From DASXVX01 sp036504075 (lineage in GTDB: Bacteria > Bacillota > Sulfobacillia > Symbiobacteriales > Symbiobacteriaceae): 64,000 nt of DNA. The notes under the pieces were generated by a model. The model had not been told where the DNA came from. It saw nothing but the letters and a program-made list of their open reading frames with translations, and searched no databases. The stretch spans positions 3,313 through 67,312 of the forward strand of contig DASXVX010000088.1 in NCBI GenBank assembly GCA_036504075.1, written 5' to 3'. The position numbers and the translations under genes were made by a program. This document shows, one piece after another, positions 32,283 through 40,571 of this stretch (positions are counted from its first letter, which is position 1; each line of letters opens with the position of its first letter).

Positions 32283-32319
32283 AAGGACCGGCGGTGGCGC
32301 CATGCCACCACCGGCCCTT
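32283..32319 (-). terminator. Hairpin between infB and ylxP
   Basis: Near-perfect stem AAGGaCCGGCGGTGGC / (G)CCACCACCGGCCCTT. No T-run follows on the minus strand beyond CCTTCTTG. It may reduce transcription of the promoter-distal part of the operon or protect the infB transcript. Confidence 0.5.
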
Positions 32320-32339
32320 TCAGCAAGTGTGAGTTGTGA

Positions 32340-35300
32340 TTACGACGCCGGCTTGACTTCTTTCATCTCGTAAGCTTCGAGAATGTCGCCCGGCTTGAAG
32401 TCCTGGAACTTCTCCAGCGTGATGCCGCATTCGTAGCCTTCCGCCACGTCCTTGACCTCGTCCTTGAACCGGCGCAGGGCGTTGACCTCGCCGTCCCAGA
32501 CGACGACGCCGTCCCGGATGAGCCGGTACTTGGCGTGGCGGGTCACCTTGCCGGAGACGACCATGCAGCCGGCGGCCATGCCCACCTTGGGCACCTTGAA
32601 CGTCTCGCGGACTTCGGCCCGGCCGAGGATGTTCTCCTCGATCTTCGGGGCCAGCATGCCGGTGAGGGCAGCCTTGATATCGTCCACGATGTTGTAGATG
32701 ACGCTGTACAGGCGGATGTCGATGCCCTGGTCGGCGGCTGCCCGCCCGGCCCGGTCGTCAGGCCGCACGTTGAAGCCGATGATGATCGCGCTGGAGGTCG
32801 AGGCCAGCATGACGTCCGTCTCGGTAATGGCGCCGACGGCGCTGTGGATGATCTTGACCTGCACCTCTGCGTTGCGCAGCTTTTCCAGCTGGCCACGAAG
32901 CGCTTCCACGGAGCCCTGAACGTCGGCCTTGAGGATCAGGTTGAGGTCCTTGACCTCGCCCTCGGCCACCTTGGACATGAAGTCATCCAGGGACATGGCC
33001 TTGGTGCCCTGCCGTTCGGCCTGAGCCTTGGCCTGCCGCCCTTCGGCGACCGAGCGGGCCGTCTTTTCGTCCGGCGCCGCCCGGAAGACGTCGCCGGCGG
33101 CGGGCACGGACTGGAAGCCCAGCACCTGCACGGGGGTGGACGGACCGGCGGACTTCAGCTTCCGGCCACGGTGGTCAAACATGGCGCGGACCCGGCCCCA
33201 GGCGGTGCCGGCAACGAAGTTGTCGCCGGTGTTCAGCGTGCCGGCGGAGACCAGCACGGTCGCCACGGGACCCCGGTTCTTGTCGAGTTCGGCTTCCAGG
33301 ATATAGCCCCGGGCTTCCTTGTCCGGATTGGCCTTCAGATCCAGCACGTCGGCCTGGACCAGAATGGACTCGAGCAAGAGGTCGAGGTTGGTCTGCTGCT
33401 TGGCAGAGACGGGGACCATAATGGTCTCGCCGCCCCACTCTTCCGCCACCAGGCCATGAGCAGTCAGGTCCTGCTTGACCCGGTCCGGGTTGGCGTTCGG
33501 CTTGTCGATCTTGTTGATGGCGACCAGGACCGGTACGCCCGCCGCCTTGGCGTGGTTGATGGATTCAATCGTCTGCGGCATGACCGAGTCATCGGCCGCG
33601 ACCACAAGCACGGCGATGTCGGTGACGTTGGCGCCGCGGGCTCGCATGGCGGTGAACGCCTCATGGCCCGGGGTGTCCAGGAAGGTGATCTTCCGGCCCT
33701 TCAGTTCGACTTCGTACGCACCGATATGCTGCGTGATGCCGCCGGCTTCACCCGCGGCCACCTTGGCCGAGCGGATGGCGTCCAGCAGCGAGGTCTTGCC
33801 ATGGTCGACGTGGCCCATGATCGTAACCACGGGATGCCGGGTCACTTTCAGATCCGCATCCTCGTCCGCATCGACCACGACGCCGTAGGTGTCCATGATG
33901 TTCTCCGTCTGCTTGACGGAGACGTCGATCCCGAACTCGCCGCCGATCAGGACGCAGGTATCCACGTCCAGCTCCTGGTTGATCGTGGCCATGATACCGT
34001 AGCCGGTGAGCAGCTTCTTGATCACTTCGGCCGCGGTGACGCCCATTTCGTGTGCCAGGTCTTTGGCAGTCATGGGCCCGTCGATGGTAATCGGCTTCAG
34101 GCTGCGCCGCTCCACCACGGAGGGCTTGTTGCCAAAACGCCCCCGACCGAACAACTTGTCTTCGGACGGACGGGAAGCAGCGGTTTCGCGCTTGGTAAAG
34201 GCGTCGCCCTTCTTGCGGTCGCCGCCCTGGCCGATGGGACGCTTACCTTCAGCAGGCTTCGCGGCCTCAGCGACCTTGGGGTCGACCTTCGGGATATTCA
34301 GGACGCCCGTGCGACCGCGAGCACCAGGGCCACCGAAGCCACCGGGACGACCGCCGCCAGGGCCGCCACCGAATCCGCCGGGACGACCGCCGCCGCCAAA
34401 GCCGCCGGGACGGGGGCCGCCGGCGCCAGGGCCGCCGAAGCCACCGGGACGGGGGCCACGGTCAAAGGAACGCGGGCCGCCGGCGGGGGCGCCGGGGACA
34501 GGGCGAGAGGGCATGCCGATGCCGGACAAGCCGGACGGAGGGGCCACGGGCCGGCGGGGGCCACCCTCGATCAGGGAACGGTCACCAGCGTCCATTGCGA
34601 CCGGCCGGCTAGGCAGACCGATCAGCGACGGGGCAGACGGAGCGGCCGGACCAGCCGGACGCGGCAGGCCGGGACCTGCACCCGCAGGACGGGGAGCGGT
34701 CGGCATGGTCGGCATGGTCCGCATGGCCGCAGGTGCGGTGGGCAGCGGCCGGCTCGGGCCGGCAGGACGGGCCGGGGCAGCCGGCGCTTCAGCACCGGAC
34801 TCCATGTGGACCGGAACCGCCTCAGCCGCAGGGGCGTCCACACCGGGGGTTTCCGCCTTGGGGGTTTCCGCCTTGGGCGCTTCCGCCTTGGGCGCTTCCG
34901 CCTTGGGCGCGGCGAACACGGGTGCTTCCGGCATGACCGGTTCCGGCTTTACGATTTCGGCCTTCGGAGCCTCCAGCACGGGGGCTTCGGGCAGGTTCAT
35001 TTCGAGCTTGGGCGCTTCGGTTCTGGGCGCTACCGTCACTTCCGGCTTAGGCGGCTCGGCTGCCGACGCCACCTTAGCTTCCGGAGCCTGCGCCTCATGA
35101 CGGGCCGGCGGGGCGACAGTCGCCTCGGCTGCCGGAGCAGCAGGCTTTTCTGCCGCAGGACCGGCAGGCCGGACGCGGCGCTCGGCAGCAGGCCGATCCA
35201 TAGAGCGTTCGGCCGCGGGGCCTCCCACAAGCCGCTCCATAGAAGGCCGTTCGGCCCGTTCGCCCGCCGGGCGCTCTGCGCCGGGATGGCGTGCCGCCTG

Positions 35301-35747
35301 TGCGGGACGATCAGTACCGGGGCGCTCCGCTACAGGCCGTTCGGCCCCGGGGCGACGTTCGGCCAGAGCGGGACGCTCTGTCACGGTACGCTCCTGTCCG
35401 GGCGCTGTAGAGCGGAGTTCCCGCTTGATATCCTCCACACGCTGCCGGGGCTTGGTACCGCTCCCGAAGAAGTCCTCCAGCAACGAGGATTTCGCAGGGT
35501 TGGCCTCCCGCACAGGTTTAGGAGTTGCCGCCGTCTTGGTTGCCTTGGCGGTTTCAGCCGTACCGGTCTCGCTTTTGGCGGACTTGGTACGCTTCGCCGT
35601 TTCCGTTACCTTGTCGGCGGTCTTTTGGTCGATGGTACTCATATGATTTTTCACATCCACATTCAAAGTTTGAAGGACCTCCAGAACCCGCTTGGAGTCC
35701 AAACCTAATTCTTTAGCCAGTTCAAATACGCGAATTTTGGGCTGCAC
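32340..35747 (-). CDS. infB: Translation initiation factor IF-2
   Basis: 1135 residues from a GTG. IF2_N domains at residues 1-50 and about 555-600; G domain from about 640 with GHVDHGKTSLLDAIR, DTPGHEAF and INKIDKPNAN; then domains II, III and the fMet-tRNA-binding C-terminus. The region about 90-530 is long, disordered and Pro/Ala/Glu/Arg/Gly rich, with ERP-type repeats, PKAE repeats and a GGFGG-rich stretch around 430-490. It is much longer than Bacillus IF-2 (716). It recruits initiator tRNA to the 30S subunit. Overall operon position is standard. Confidence 0.97.
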   Translation of the reverse strand: MQPKIRVFELAKELGLDSKRVLEVLQTLNVDVKNHMSTIDQKTADKVTETAKRTKSAKSETGTAETAKATKTAATPKPVREANPAKSSLLEDFFGSGTKPRQRVEDIKRELRSTAPGQERTVTERPALAERRPGAERPVAERPGTDRPAQAARHPGAERPAGERAERPSMERLVGGPAAERSMDRPAAERRVRPAGPAAEKPAAPAAEATVAPPARHEAQAPEAKVASAAEPPKPEVTVAPRTEAPKLEMNLPEAPVLEAPKAEIVKPEPVMPEAPVFAAPKAEAPKAEAPKAETPKAETPGVDAPAAEAVPVHMESGAEAPAAPARPAGPSRPLPTAPAAMRTMPTMPTAPRPAGAGPGLPRPAGPAAPSAPSLIGLPSRPVAMDAGDRSLIEGGPRRPVAPPSGLSGIGMPSRPVPGAPAGGPRSFDRGPRPGGFGGPGAGGPRPGGFGGGGRPGGFGGGPGGGRPGGFGGPGARGRTGVLNIPKVDPKVAEAAKPAEGKRPIGQGGDRKKGDAFTKRETAASRPSEDKLFGRGRFGNKPSVVERRSLKPITIDGPMTAKDLAHEMGVTAAEVIKKLLTGYGIMATINQELDVDTCVLIGGEFGIDVSVKQTENIMDTYGVVVDADEDADLKVTRHPVVTIMGHVDHGKTSLLDAIRSAKVAAGEAGGITQHIGAYEVELKGRKITFLDTPGHEAFTAMRARGANVTDIAVLVVAADDSVMPQTIESINHAKAAGVPVLVAINKIDKPNANPDRVKQDLTAHGLVAEEWGGETIMVPVSAKQQTNLDLLLESILVQADVLDLKANPDKEARGYILEAELDKNRGPVATVLVSAGTLNTGDNFVAGTAWGRVRAMFDHRGRKLKSAGPSTPVQVLGFQSVPAAGDVFRAAPDEKTARSVAEGRQAKAQAERQGTKAMSLDDFMSKVAEGEVKDLNLILKADVQGSVEALRGQLEKLRNAEVQVKIIHSAVGAITETDVMLASTSSAIIIGFNVRPDDRAGRAAADQGIDIRLYSVIYNIVDDIKAALTGMLAPKIEENILGRAEVRETFKVPKVGMAAGCMVVSGKVTRHAKYRLIRDGVVVWDGEVNALRRFKDEVKDVAEGYECGITLEKFQDFKPGDILEAYEMKEVKPAS

Positions 35748-35751
35748 CGGA

Positions 35752-36087
35752 TCACCCCCGTCCCGTCACAGGCGTCAGGCCCTCTTTTTCGAGAATCCCG
35801 ACGATGCCTTTGGTGAAGTCCCTGGACTGGATGACCACCGCAGCACGGTGGCCCTTGCCCAGCGCGTCGCCCAGCTCTTCGAGAGTGCCGGCGGTGTAGC
35901 ATGCTACTCCGGACTCCCGGGCCAGGTATAGGAACTTCTCCTGAGTGCGTTCGCTGGCGTCTTCGGCCAAGATCAAGAGATCGGCCTTGCGCTTCTTCAA
36001 TGCCTGCTCGGCTGCGAAGTCGCCGGAGGCCACCTTGCCGGCCCGTTGACAGAGGCCCAGCATGAACTTGAGGGACTGTGGGATCAA
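35752..36087 (-). CDS. ylxQ: L7Ae-family RNA-binding protein YlxQ
   Basis: 111 residues from a TTG at 36087 that overlaps the ylxR stop (TTGA). The K-turn-binding L7Ae fold is evident: KFMLGLCQRAGKVASGDFAAEQALKKRKADLLILAEDASERTQEKFLYLARESGVACYTAGTLEELGDALGKGHRAAVVI. Alternative starts are 36123 and ATG 36063. Sits between ylxR and infB as in Bacillus. Function probably ribosome or RNA assembly; not demonstrated for this orthologue. Confidence 0.9.
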   Translation of the reverse strand: MIPQSLKFMLGLCQRAGKVASGDFAAEQALKKRKADLLILAEDASERTQEKFLYLARESGVACYTAGTLEELGDALGKGHRAAVVIQSRDFTKGIVGILEKEGLTPVTGRG

Positions 36088-36380
36088 TCCGGAGTCACCA
36101 TCCCCGCCTCCAATTTGGCCCAAACCTCATCGGAGATGGGCTGTTCGAGCGCTTTTTCAAGCCGCTTCCCCTTGACTGCCTTTGTGAGGCAGTCTTTGCT
36201 GGGGCAGAGATACGCGCCCCGTCCGGACTTCTTCCCCGCTGGGGAGGAGTCGTATTCGATGACGCCATCAGGCGTACGAACCACACGGAGCAGCTCCTTC
36301 TTCGGCCTGATCTGCCCGCAGCCCACACACATGCGTTCGGGCGTTTTCTTCACTTTGGGCTGATGTTGCCCTTTGGTCAT
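36084..36380 (-). CDS. ylxR: YlxR (DUF448) nucleoid/RNA-binding protein
   Basis: 98 residues from ATG 36380 (AAGGGGGG 8 bases upstream); an in-frame GTG at 36389 is possible. The DUF448 signature is clear: PERMCVGCGQIRPKKELLRVVRTPDGVIEYDSSPAGKKSGRGAYLCPSKDCLTKAVKGKRLEKAL. Strongly basic. Recent work in Bacillus links YlxR to control of many genes and to RNase P; here only the family is asserted. Confidence 0.93.
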   Translation of the reverse strand: MTKGQHQPKVKKTPERMCVGCGQIRPKKELLRVVRTPDGVIEYDSSPAGKKSGRGAYLCPSKDCLTKAVKGKRLEKALEQPISDEVWAKLEAGMVTPD

Positions 36381-36423
36381 CACCGTCACCCCCCTTCCAC
36401 CGGGACAGAAGTTTTATGCGAAG

Positions 36424-37506
36424 TTAAGCGTCCCCGTCTTCCGTACCGGCTTCGTCCGCCACGCCTCTCGCCTGCGTTTCGGACTTGATGTCGATTTTCC
36501 AGCCGGTCAGCTTGGCGGCAAGCCGGGCGTTCTGCCCTTCTTTGCCAATGGCGAGGGACAGTTGATAATCAGGAACGACGACCCGGGCGACCCGACCGGC
36601 CTCTTCGCAGTCGACGGAGACGACCTTCGCCGGCGAAAGCGCCTTGGCCACAAAGACCGAGGAGTCGCCAGACCACTCGACCACGTCGATCTTCTCGCCC
36701 TGCAGTTCATTCACGATATTCTGGACCCGCTGGCCCTTCATGCCGACGCAGGCGCCCAGGGAGTCCACGTTTTCATCGCGTGAGTAGACGGCGACTTTGG
36801 AGCGGGCACCCGCCTCGCGGGCGATCGCCTTGATCTCCACGACGCCGTCGTGGATCTCCGGCACTTCCAGTTCAAAGAGCCGCTTGAGGAGGCCCGGATG
36901 CGTCCGGGAGAGGGAGATAGACGGACCTTTGGTAGTCCGCTTCACTTCAATGACGTATGCCTTGATGCGCTGATTCTCGACAAAGCGCTCGCCGGGAATC
37001 TGTTCGTTGGCCGTCAGAACGCCTTCGACGCCCTTCGCCAGTTCGGCGTAGACCGCTCGGGTCTTCTGGTCTTGCCGGAGTACCAGGCCGGTGACGATGT
37101 CGCCTTCCCGGCTGGAGTACTCCTCGTAAATGAGGCCCCGTTCGGCTTCCCGGATGCGCTGCACGACCACCTGCTTGGCGGTCTGGGCTGCGATGCGGCC
37201 AAAGTCCCGCGGGGTGACCTCAACTTCCAGAATATCGCCGAGACCCAACCCGGGGTTCTTCACACGCGCCTCGTCCAGGGACGCCTGCAGTCGGGTGTCT
37301 TCCACGACCTCGACGATCTCTTTCTGGGCATAAACGCGGTAGTCGCCCGTCTTGGGGTCAAAATGGACGCGGACATTCTGCGCCGAGCCAAAGTTTCGGC
37401 GGTACGCCGAGATGAGGGCGGCCTCGATCGCCTCGATTAGAACTTCTTTCGTGATGCCTCTTTCCCTGACCAGGTCGTCAAGCGCCTCGAGAATCTCGGC
37501 CTTCAT
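36424..37506 (-). CDS. nusA: Transcription termination/antitermination protein NusA
   Basis: 360 residues, the short Gram-positive form without the C-terminal acidic repeats. N-terminal RNAP-binding domain (ILEALDDLVRERGITKEVLIEAIEAALISAYRRNFG), S1 domain (SREGDIVTGLVLRQDQKTRAVYAELAKGVEGVL), then KH1 and KH2 (CVGMKGQRVQNIVNELQGEKIDVVEWS and LAIGKEGQNARLAAKLTGWKIDI). It modulates pausing and termination. Second gene of the operon after rimP; could act on the leader hairpin at 38151-38173. Confidence 0.97.
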   Translation of the reverse strand: MKAEILEALDDLVRERGITKEVLIEAIEAALISAYRRNFGSAQNVRVHFDPKTGDYRVYAQKEIVEVVEDTRLQASLDEARVKNPGLGLGDILEVEVTPRDFGRIAAQTAKQVVVQRIREAERGLIYEEYSSREGDIVTGLVLRQDQKTRAVYAELAKGVEGVLTANEQIPGERFVENQRIKAYVIEVKRTTKGPSISLSRTHPGLLKRLFELEVPEIHDGVVEIKAIAREAGARSKVAVYSRDENVDSLGACVGMKGQRVQNIVNELQGEKIDVVEWSGDSSVFVAKALSPAKVVSVDCEEAGRVARVVVPDYQLSLAIGKEGQNARLAAKLTGWKIDIKSETQARGVADEAGTEDGDA

Positions 37507-37540
37507 TGCACAGTCTCCTCTCGCGGCCCGGAGGCCGCCC

Positions 37541-38047
37541 CTAAAAATCCACGCGAAGCTTCACGCCGGCCACTTTCTTGTGGTCCAGGGACAGAGTCTG
37601 CCCCTGACCCTTTCCCTGGGTCAGCGTAATGACCACGTTGCCGTCAATCAACCCTTCAAGTGTGCCGACAAACAGCTTCTGCCCGTCCACAGGAGCATAG
37701 GTGCTTACAGCCACCTGATGCCCCGTATGGCGGGCGAAGTCTTCCTCGCGCTTTAAAGGCCGCTCAAGCCCGGGCGAAGAAACTTCGAAGTAATCGTACG
37801 GCGGATTCGGGAACAACTCGTCAAGTCGGGCGTCCACTGCACGGCTGACGGCCTCGCAGTCGTCAAAGTCGACCCCGCCCTCCTTGTTGATGTACACACG
37901 GAGGTAACGGTTCGCTCCCTCTTTGACAAGTTCTGTCCCTACGAACTCAAGCCCGCGCGCTTCCACCAGCGGCCGGGCGACTTCCTCCACCTGCACTTCG
38001 AACGGCTTCTCTTTGCCCAAACTCGACCAAGCCTCCGATTCATACAT
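37541..38047 (-). CDS. rimP: Ribosome maturation factor RimP
   Basis: 168 residues from ATG 38047. Family core: LVEARGLEFVGTELVKEGANRYLRVYINKEGGVDFDDCEAVSRAVDARLDELF, then YDYFEVSSPGLERPLKREEDFARHTG. It is needed for 30S assembly. The ATG at 38047 has no good Shine-Dalgarno; a TTG at 38020, 11 bases after GGAGG, would start at GKEKPFEVQ and fits the family length better. The start is uncertain between these two. First gene of the nusA-infB operon. Confidence 0.9.
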   Translation of the reverse strand: MYESEAWSSLGKEKPFEVQVEEVARPLVEARGLEFVGTELVKEGANRYLRVYINKEGGVDFDDCEAVSRAVDARLDELFPNPPYDYFEVSSPGLERPLKREEDFARHTGHQVAVSTYAPVDGQKLFVGTLEGLIDGNVVITLTQGKGQGQTLSLDHKKVAGVKLRVDF

Positions 38048-38093
38048 CGATACTGTTTCGTGGATTAATATCTCCACCGGAGAGGCATGAAAT

Positions 38094-38113
38094 GAGCCGG
38101 TTGGCACCGGCTC
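38094..38113 (-). promoter_or_regulatory. Hairpin in rimP leader
   Basis: GAGCCGGT/ACCGGCTC, an 8-bp stem with a 4-base loop followed by ATTTC on the minus strand, 40-70 bases upstream of the rimP start. Possibly a second attenuator or an RBS-controlling structure. Confidence 0.4.
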
Positions 38114-38150
38114 AGGCTAAGATTCCAGCAGAAGAAATGCCGGACGTTGA

Positions 38151-38173
38151 AAAGAGTGGGTGAACACCCACTC
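38151..38173 (-). terminator. Leader attenuator/terminator of the rimP-nusA operon
   Basis: GAGTGGGTG-TT-CACCCACTC followed on the minus strand by TTTTC. It lies downstream of the 38214-38242 promoter and upstream of rimP, so it can terminate transcripts before the first gene. It also terminates any read-through from the membrane-protein gene. Confidence 0.7.
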
Positions 38174-38213
38174 CTCAAAAACGTGAAAGAGTCAGCCCCT
38201 CGTACCCCTACTA

Positions 38214-38242
38214 ATACTAGCACAAGCAGGGATTCTTAGCAA
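38214..38242 (-). promoter_or_regulatory. Promoter of the rimP-nusA-infB operon
   Basis: Leftward -35 TTGCTA (38242-38237), 17-base spacer, -10 TAGTAT (38219-38214) with an extended TGC in front. A good sigmaA-type promoter, giving a leader of about 160 bases. Confidence 0.75.
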
Positions 38243-38253
38243 GCAATTGCGTG

Positions 38254-38805
38254 CTATTTTGAGATACGCTCGTCGATGAAAACCGGCGGGACACGGCGCT
38301 TCAGTTCATCCGCAAACCCTTTCACCGAACGGATATATCCGCCGGGGAGCTGCACGACGGTCAGCTTCTTGCCGGGGTTCCGATGCTTGTATGCGTCGAT
38401 CAACTCCCGGGTCTTGGGGTCGACGCCCTTCACCGGGATTTCAGTGCCGACTTCCACGTTTTTGACCACCAGCCAATAGTTGGCGAACGGAAAACCGCCG
38501 TTCGGCAACAGCATGCCCACCTTGTCCAGGGGGACGATCATGGGCTTCTTGCGAATGTCGGTCACGCGAATTTCGTTGCCGACGAACTCCAGTTGGAACG
38601 ACCAGCCCGAGGAGATGAAGAACGTGACCAGGCCCAGCAGGACGCCCAGCAGCATGAAAACAACCGTGCCGACGATACCGGTGAGCCGGTTCCCGATGAG
38701 GATGATGGTCAGAGAGAGAGCCGCAGCCAGCGCCACATAAAGAAGTTTCAGGTTCCGCGTCAGCCCGAACTGCGTCGGGGAATCCTTCATCGTAAAAATG
38801 TTCAT
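38254..38805 (-). CDS. Hypothetical membrane protein
   Basis: 183 residues from ATG 38805 (a second in-frame ATG lies at 38790). Two adjacent transmembrane helices (about residues 20-38, ILIGN break, 44-66), followed by a soluble domain of about 115 residues including IRVTDIRKKPMIVPLDKVGMLLPNGGFPFANYWLVVKNVEVGTEIPVKGVDPKTRELIDAYKHRNPGK. The layout resembles PH-like membrane proteins, but I do not recognise the family. Stands between a hairpin and the nusA promoter. Ribosome binding site is weak. Confidence 0.7.
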   Translation of the reverse strand: MNIFTMKDSPTQFGLTRNLKLLYVALAAALSLTIILIGNRLTGIVGTVVFMLLGVLLGLVTFFISSGWSFQLEFVGNEIRVTDIRKKPMIVPLDKVGMLLPNGGFPFANYWLVVKNVEVGTEIPVKGVDPKTRELIDAYKHRNPGKKLTVVQLPGGYIRSVKGFADELKRRVPPVFIDERISK

Positions 38806-38812
38806 GTTTTCC

Positions 38813-38834
38813 GCAGCGGCCTGGTCGCCGCTGC
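38813..38834 (-). terminator. Hairpin between ADP-ribosylglycohydrolase and membrane-protein genes
   Basis: GCAGCGGC-CTGGTC-GCCGCTGC, perfect 8-bp stem, 46 bases after the ADP-ribosylglycohydrolase stop and just upstream of the next start. There is no U-tract. Could be a terminator remnant or an element masking the ribosome binding region. Confidence 0.4.
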
Positions 38835-38879
38835 GCCACCTCCACCCTGCGATTAGTTGCGGCAACAGATCGAAACGAA

Positions 38880-40103
38880 CTAGAGTCGCACGCCTGCCCG
38901 GGCCACGGCGAAGAGTTGTTCCGCCGCCTCTTCTAACTGATCCCGGTCCCGAATCGCCGTCGACCAGCGACGGGGCACGGCGCCCGGCCCGTAGTACGCA
39001 CCGGCGAGGCCTCCCGCCACAGCACCGGCCGTGTCGGTGTCCTCTCCCAGATTCACCGCCCGGACCACGCATTCCTCCAGGCTGTCCGTCGTCAGAAAAC
39101 ACCAAAGAGCCGCTTCCAGGGTGTCCACCACGTAGCCGGTGGCCCGGACGTCGGCTTCCGTCAGCGCGCCGAGCCGGGAAAGCCGCTCCGCGAGCGGGCC
39201 GGCCGCTTCCAGCCCCGCTGCGACGACCGCCGCCCGGGCGGGCAGTGCGCCCGGCATCGCGGCCAAGGCCGCCGCCACGGTGCTGTGATAGACGGCCACG
39301 GCCGCGTCGGACTCGGGGTGCGGATGGGTCATCCGGCCGATGGCGAGAGCCCGGGTCACGTCGCTCCCGTAGGCCAGGGCCGTGGGCAGCGTCCGCACGA
39401 GCGCACCGTTACCCTCCGGATGCGAGTCGTACCCGGCCATCAGGTGTCGCCCGACGGCCTCCACCGGCTCGTCCGGCGATTCAGCAATGCCCCGGGCGAC
39501 GGCCAGCGCCATGGCCGTGTCGTCGGTCCACGCGCCGGGTTTCCAGCCGAACGGCCCGCCCCCGGTGATCTCCCGGAAGCCGTCGGGATAGGCGGCCCGG
39601 ATTTCGGCCCGGCTCTTGAACTCCAGGGTTGCCCCCAGGGCGTCGCCGGCCGCCAGGCCCAGCATGGCGCCCAGGAACCGACCGCCTTGGGTGGCGGCAA
39701 GCTTGCGCTGAACGGAGAACGCTTCCCGGGCCAACCACAGCAGCCGGGGGTACATGGCGTGCCAGCGGGGTGACCGCAGCAGCCGGTTGAAGGCGAAGAA
39801 CGCCTCGCCGAGTCCCCGCTCCGCTGCCACCAGGACGGCGGCCTCGATGCAGAGCAGGTCGTCCGGCGTCATGCCGGCGGGCAGGTTGACCATTACGTCG
39901 TCAAACGGGCGGTCCCCGGCGCCATTGCCGGCCGGGTTCCGGTAATCTTCGTCGATCATGGCGATGACCGCCCGGTCAAGTAACGCCGCCTCTTCGCCGC
40001 CAAGCGGCGCGTAGAGGTCGAGTGCGGCCTGCCACCGGGGTGGTTCGTCGTAGTCGGGGCGAGAGCGGTTCAGGGTCTCGAGAAACGGCCGATCCCACTG
40101 CAT
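38880..40103 (-). CDS. ADP-ribosylglycohydrolase family protein
   Basis: 407 residues from ATG 40103 with AAGGAGG 10 bases upstream. Residues about 140-400 carry the DraG-type fold: FLGAMLGLAAGDALGATLEF, then the metal-binding TDDTAMALAVARGI, and C-terminal VNLGEDTDTAGAVAGGLAGAYYG, which holds the second acidic metal cluster. Such enzymes remove ADP-ribose from proteins or small molecules. The first about 135 residues (RWQAALDLYAPLGGEEAALLDRAV...) are an extra N-terminal region I do not recognise. The reading frame continues upstream into the frameshifted DUF4149 gene, but the internal ATG and ribosome binding site argue for a separate protein. Confidence 0.85.
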   Translation of the reverse strand: MQWDRPFLETLNRSRPDYDEPPRWQAALDLYAPLGGEEAALLDRAVIAMIDEDYRNPAGNGAGDRPFDDVMVNLPAGMTPDDLLCIEAAVLVAAERGLGEAFFAFNRLLRSPRWHAMYPRLLWLAREAFSVQRKLAATQGGRFLGAMLGLAAGDALGATLEFKSRAEIRAAYPDGFREITGGGPFGWKPGAWTDDTAMALAVARGIAESPDEPVEAVGRHLMAGYDSHPEGNGALVRTLPTALAYGSDVTRALAIGRMTHPHPESDAAVAVYHSTVAAALAAMPGALPARAAVVAAGLEAAGPLAERLSRLGALTEADVRATGYVVDTLEAALWCFLTTDSLEECVVRAVNLGEDTDTAGAVAGGLAGAYYGPGAVPRRWSTAIRDRDQLEEAAEQLFAVARAGVRL

Positions 40104-40105
40104 GC

Positions 40106-40571
40106 TTAACGGGCCTCCTTGTCCAGCGGCCCGAGCAGAATAGCCGCCGCCCCCAGGACGATCGCCAGTCCAAAAACCTGCTCCGCGCTTATGCCACTTG
40201 TTGTAGGAAACGCGGACGGGGTCGTTCTCCGCGTATGTCTGGATGGGCTGCGACGGCTGGGCCCGGGCGATTTCAGGCAGGATCAGAAGCGCCGTTGTCA
40301 GCGCCGCGGCCATTGCGCCGGCCACGAGCAAGGCCCGCCAGCGGGCGAGCCGGGTCCGAAGCCGGGGCAACAGCGCCAGCAGGGCGATCGCCCCCAGCCA
40401 GAGGCCGACGGTGTTGATCCGCGCAATGATCGCACCGGCCGTGTCTCCTGCCCGCTGCCGGTCCGGCCCGAAATGGCTGAAAAGCACGGGAGCGGTGAAC
40501 GCAAAACCGGTCATGGCACCGGTCCACATGGCCAGGCATAGCTGGGTCACCGATTCCAGGAATCTGGTCAC
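40106..40571 (-). pseudogene. DUF4149-type membrane protein gene, frameshifted
   Basis: Starts at GTG 40571, which overlaps the HAD gene stop (GTGA). The protein FLESVTQLCLAMWTGAMTGFAFTAPVLF...AGAIIARINTVGLWLGAIALLALLPRL...AENDPVRVSYNKWHK matches the intact DUF4149 protein at 41456-41929, including the DDPLRIEYGKYH motif. At about 40185-40192 the frame slips by one base: the expected last helix AEQVFGLAIVLGAAAILLGPLDKEAR lies in the next frame and ends at a TAA at 40106. Read literally the two frames fuse to the ADP-ribosylglycohydrolase. It is either a true frameshift or a sequencing error of one base in AAGCGCGG. Confidence 0.8.

Noticed and set aside
32535..35708. Plus-strand open frame of 1057 codons opposite infB
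   Set aside because: It is the GC-driven antisense shadow of infB: composition is Gly/Arg/His rich, with no domains and no ribosome binding site.
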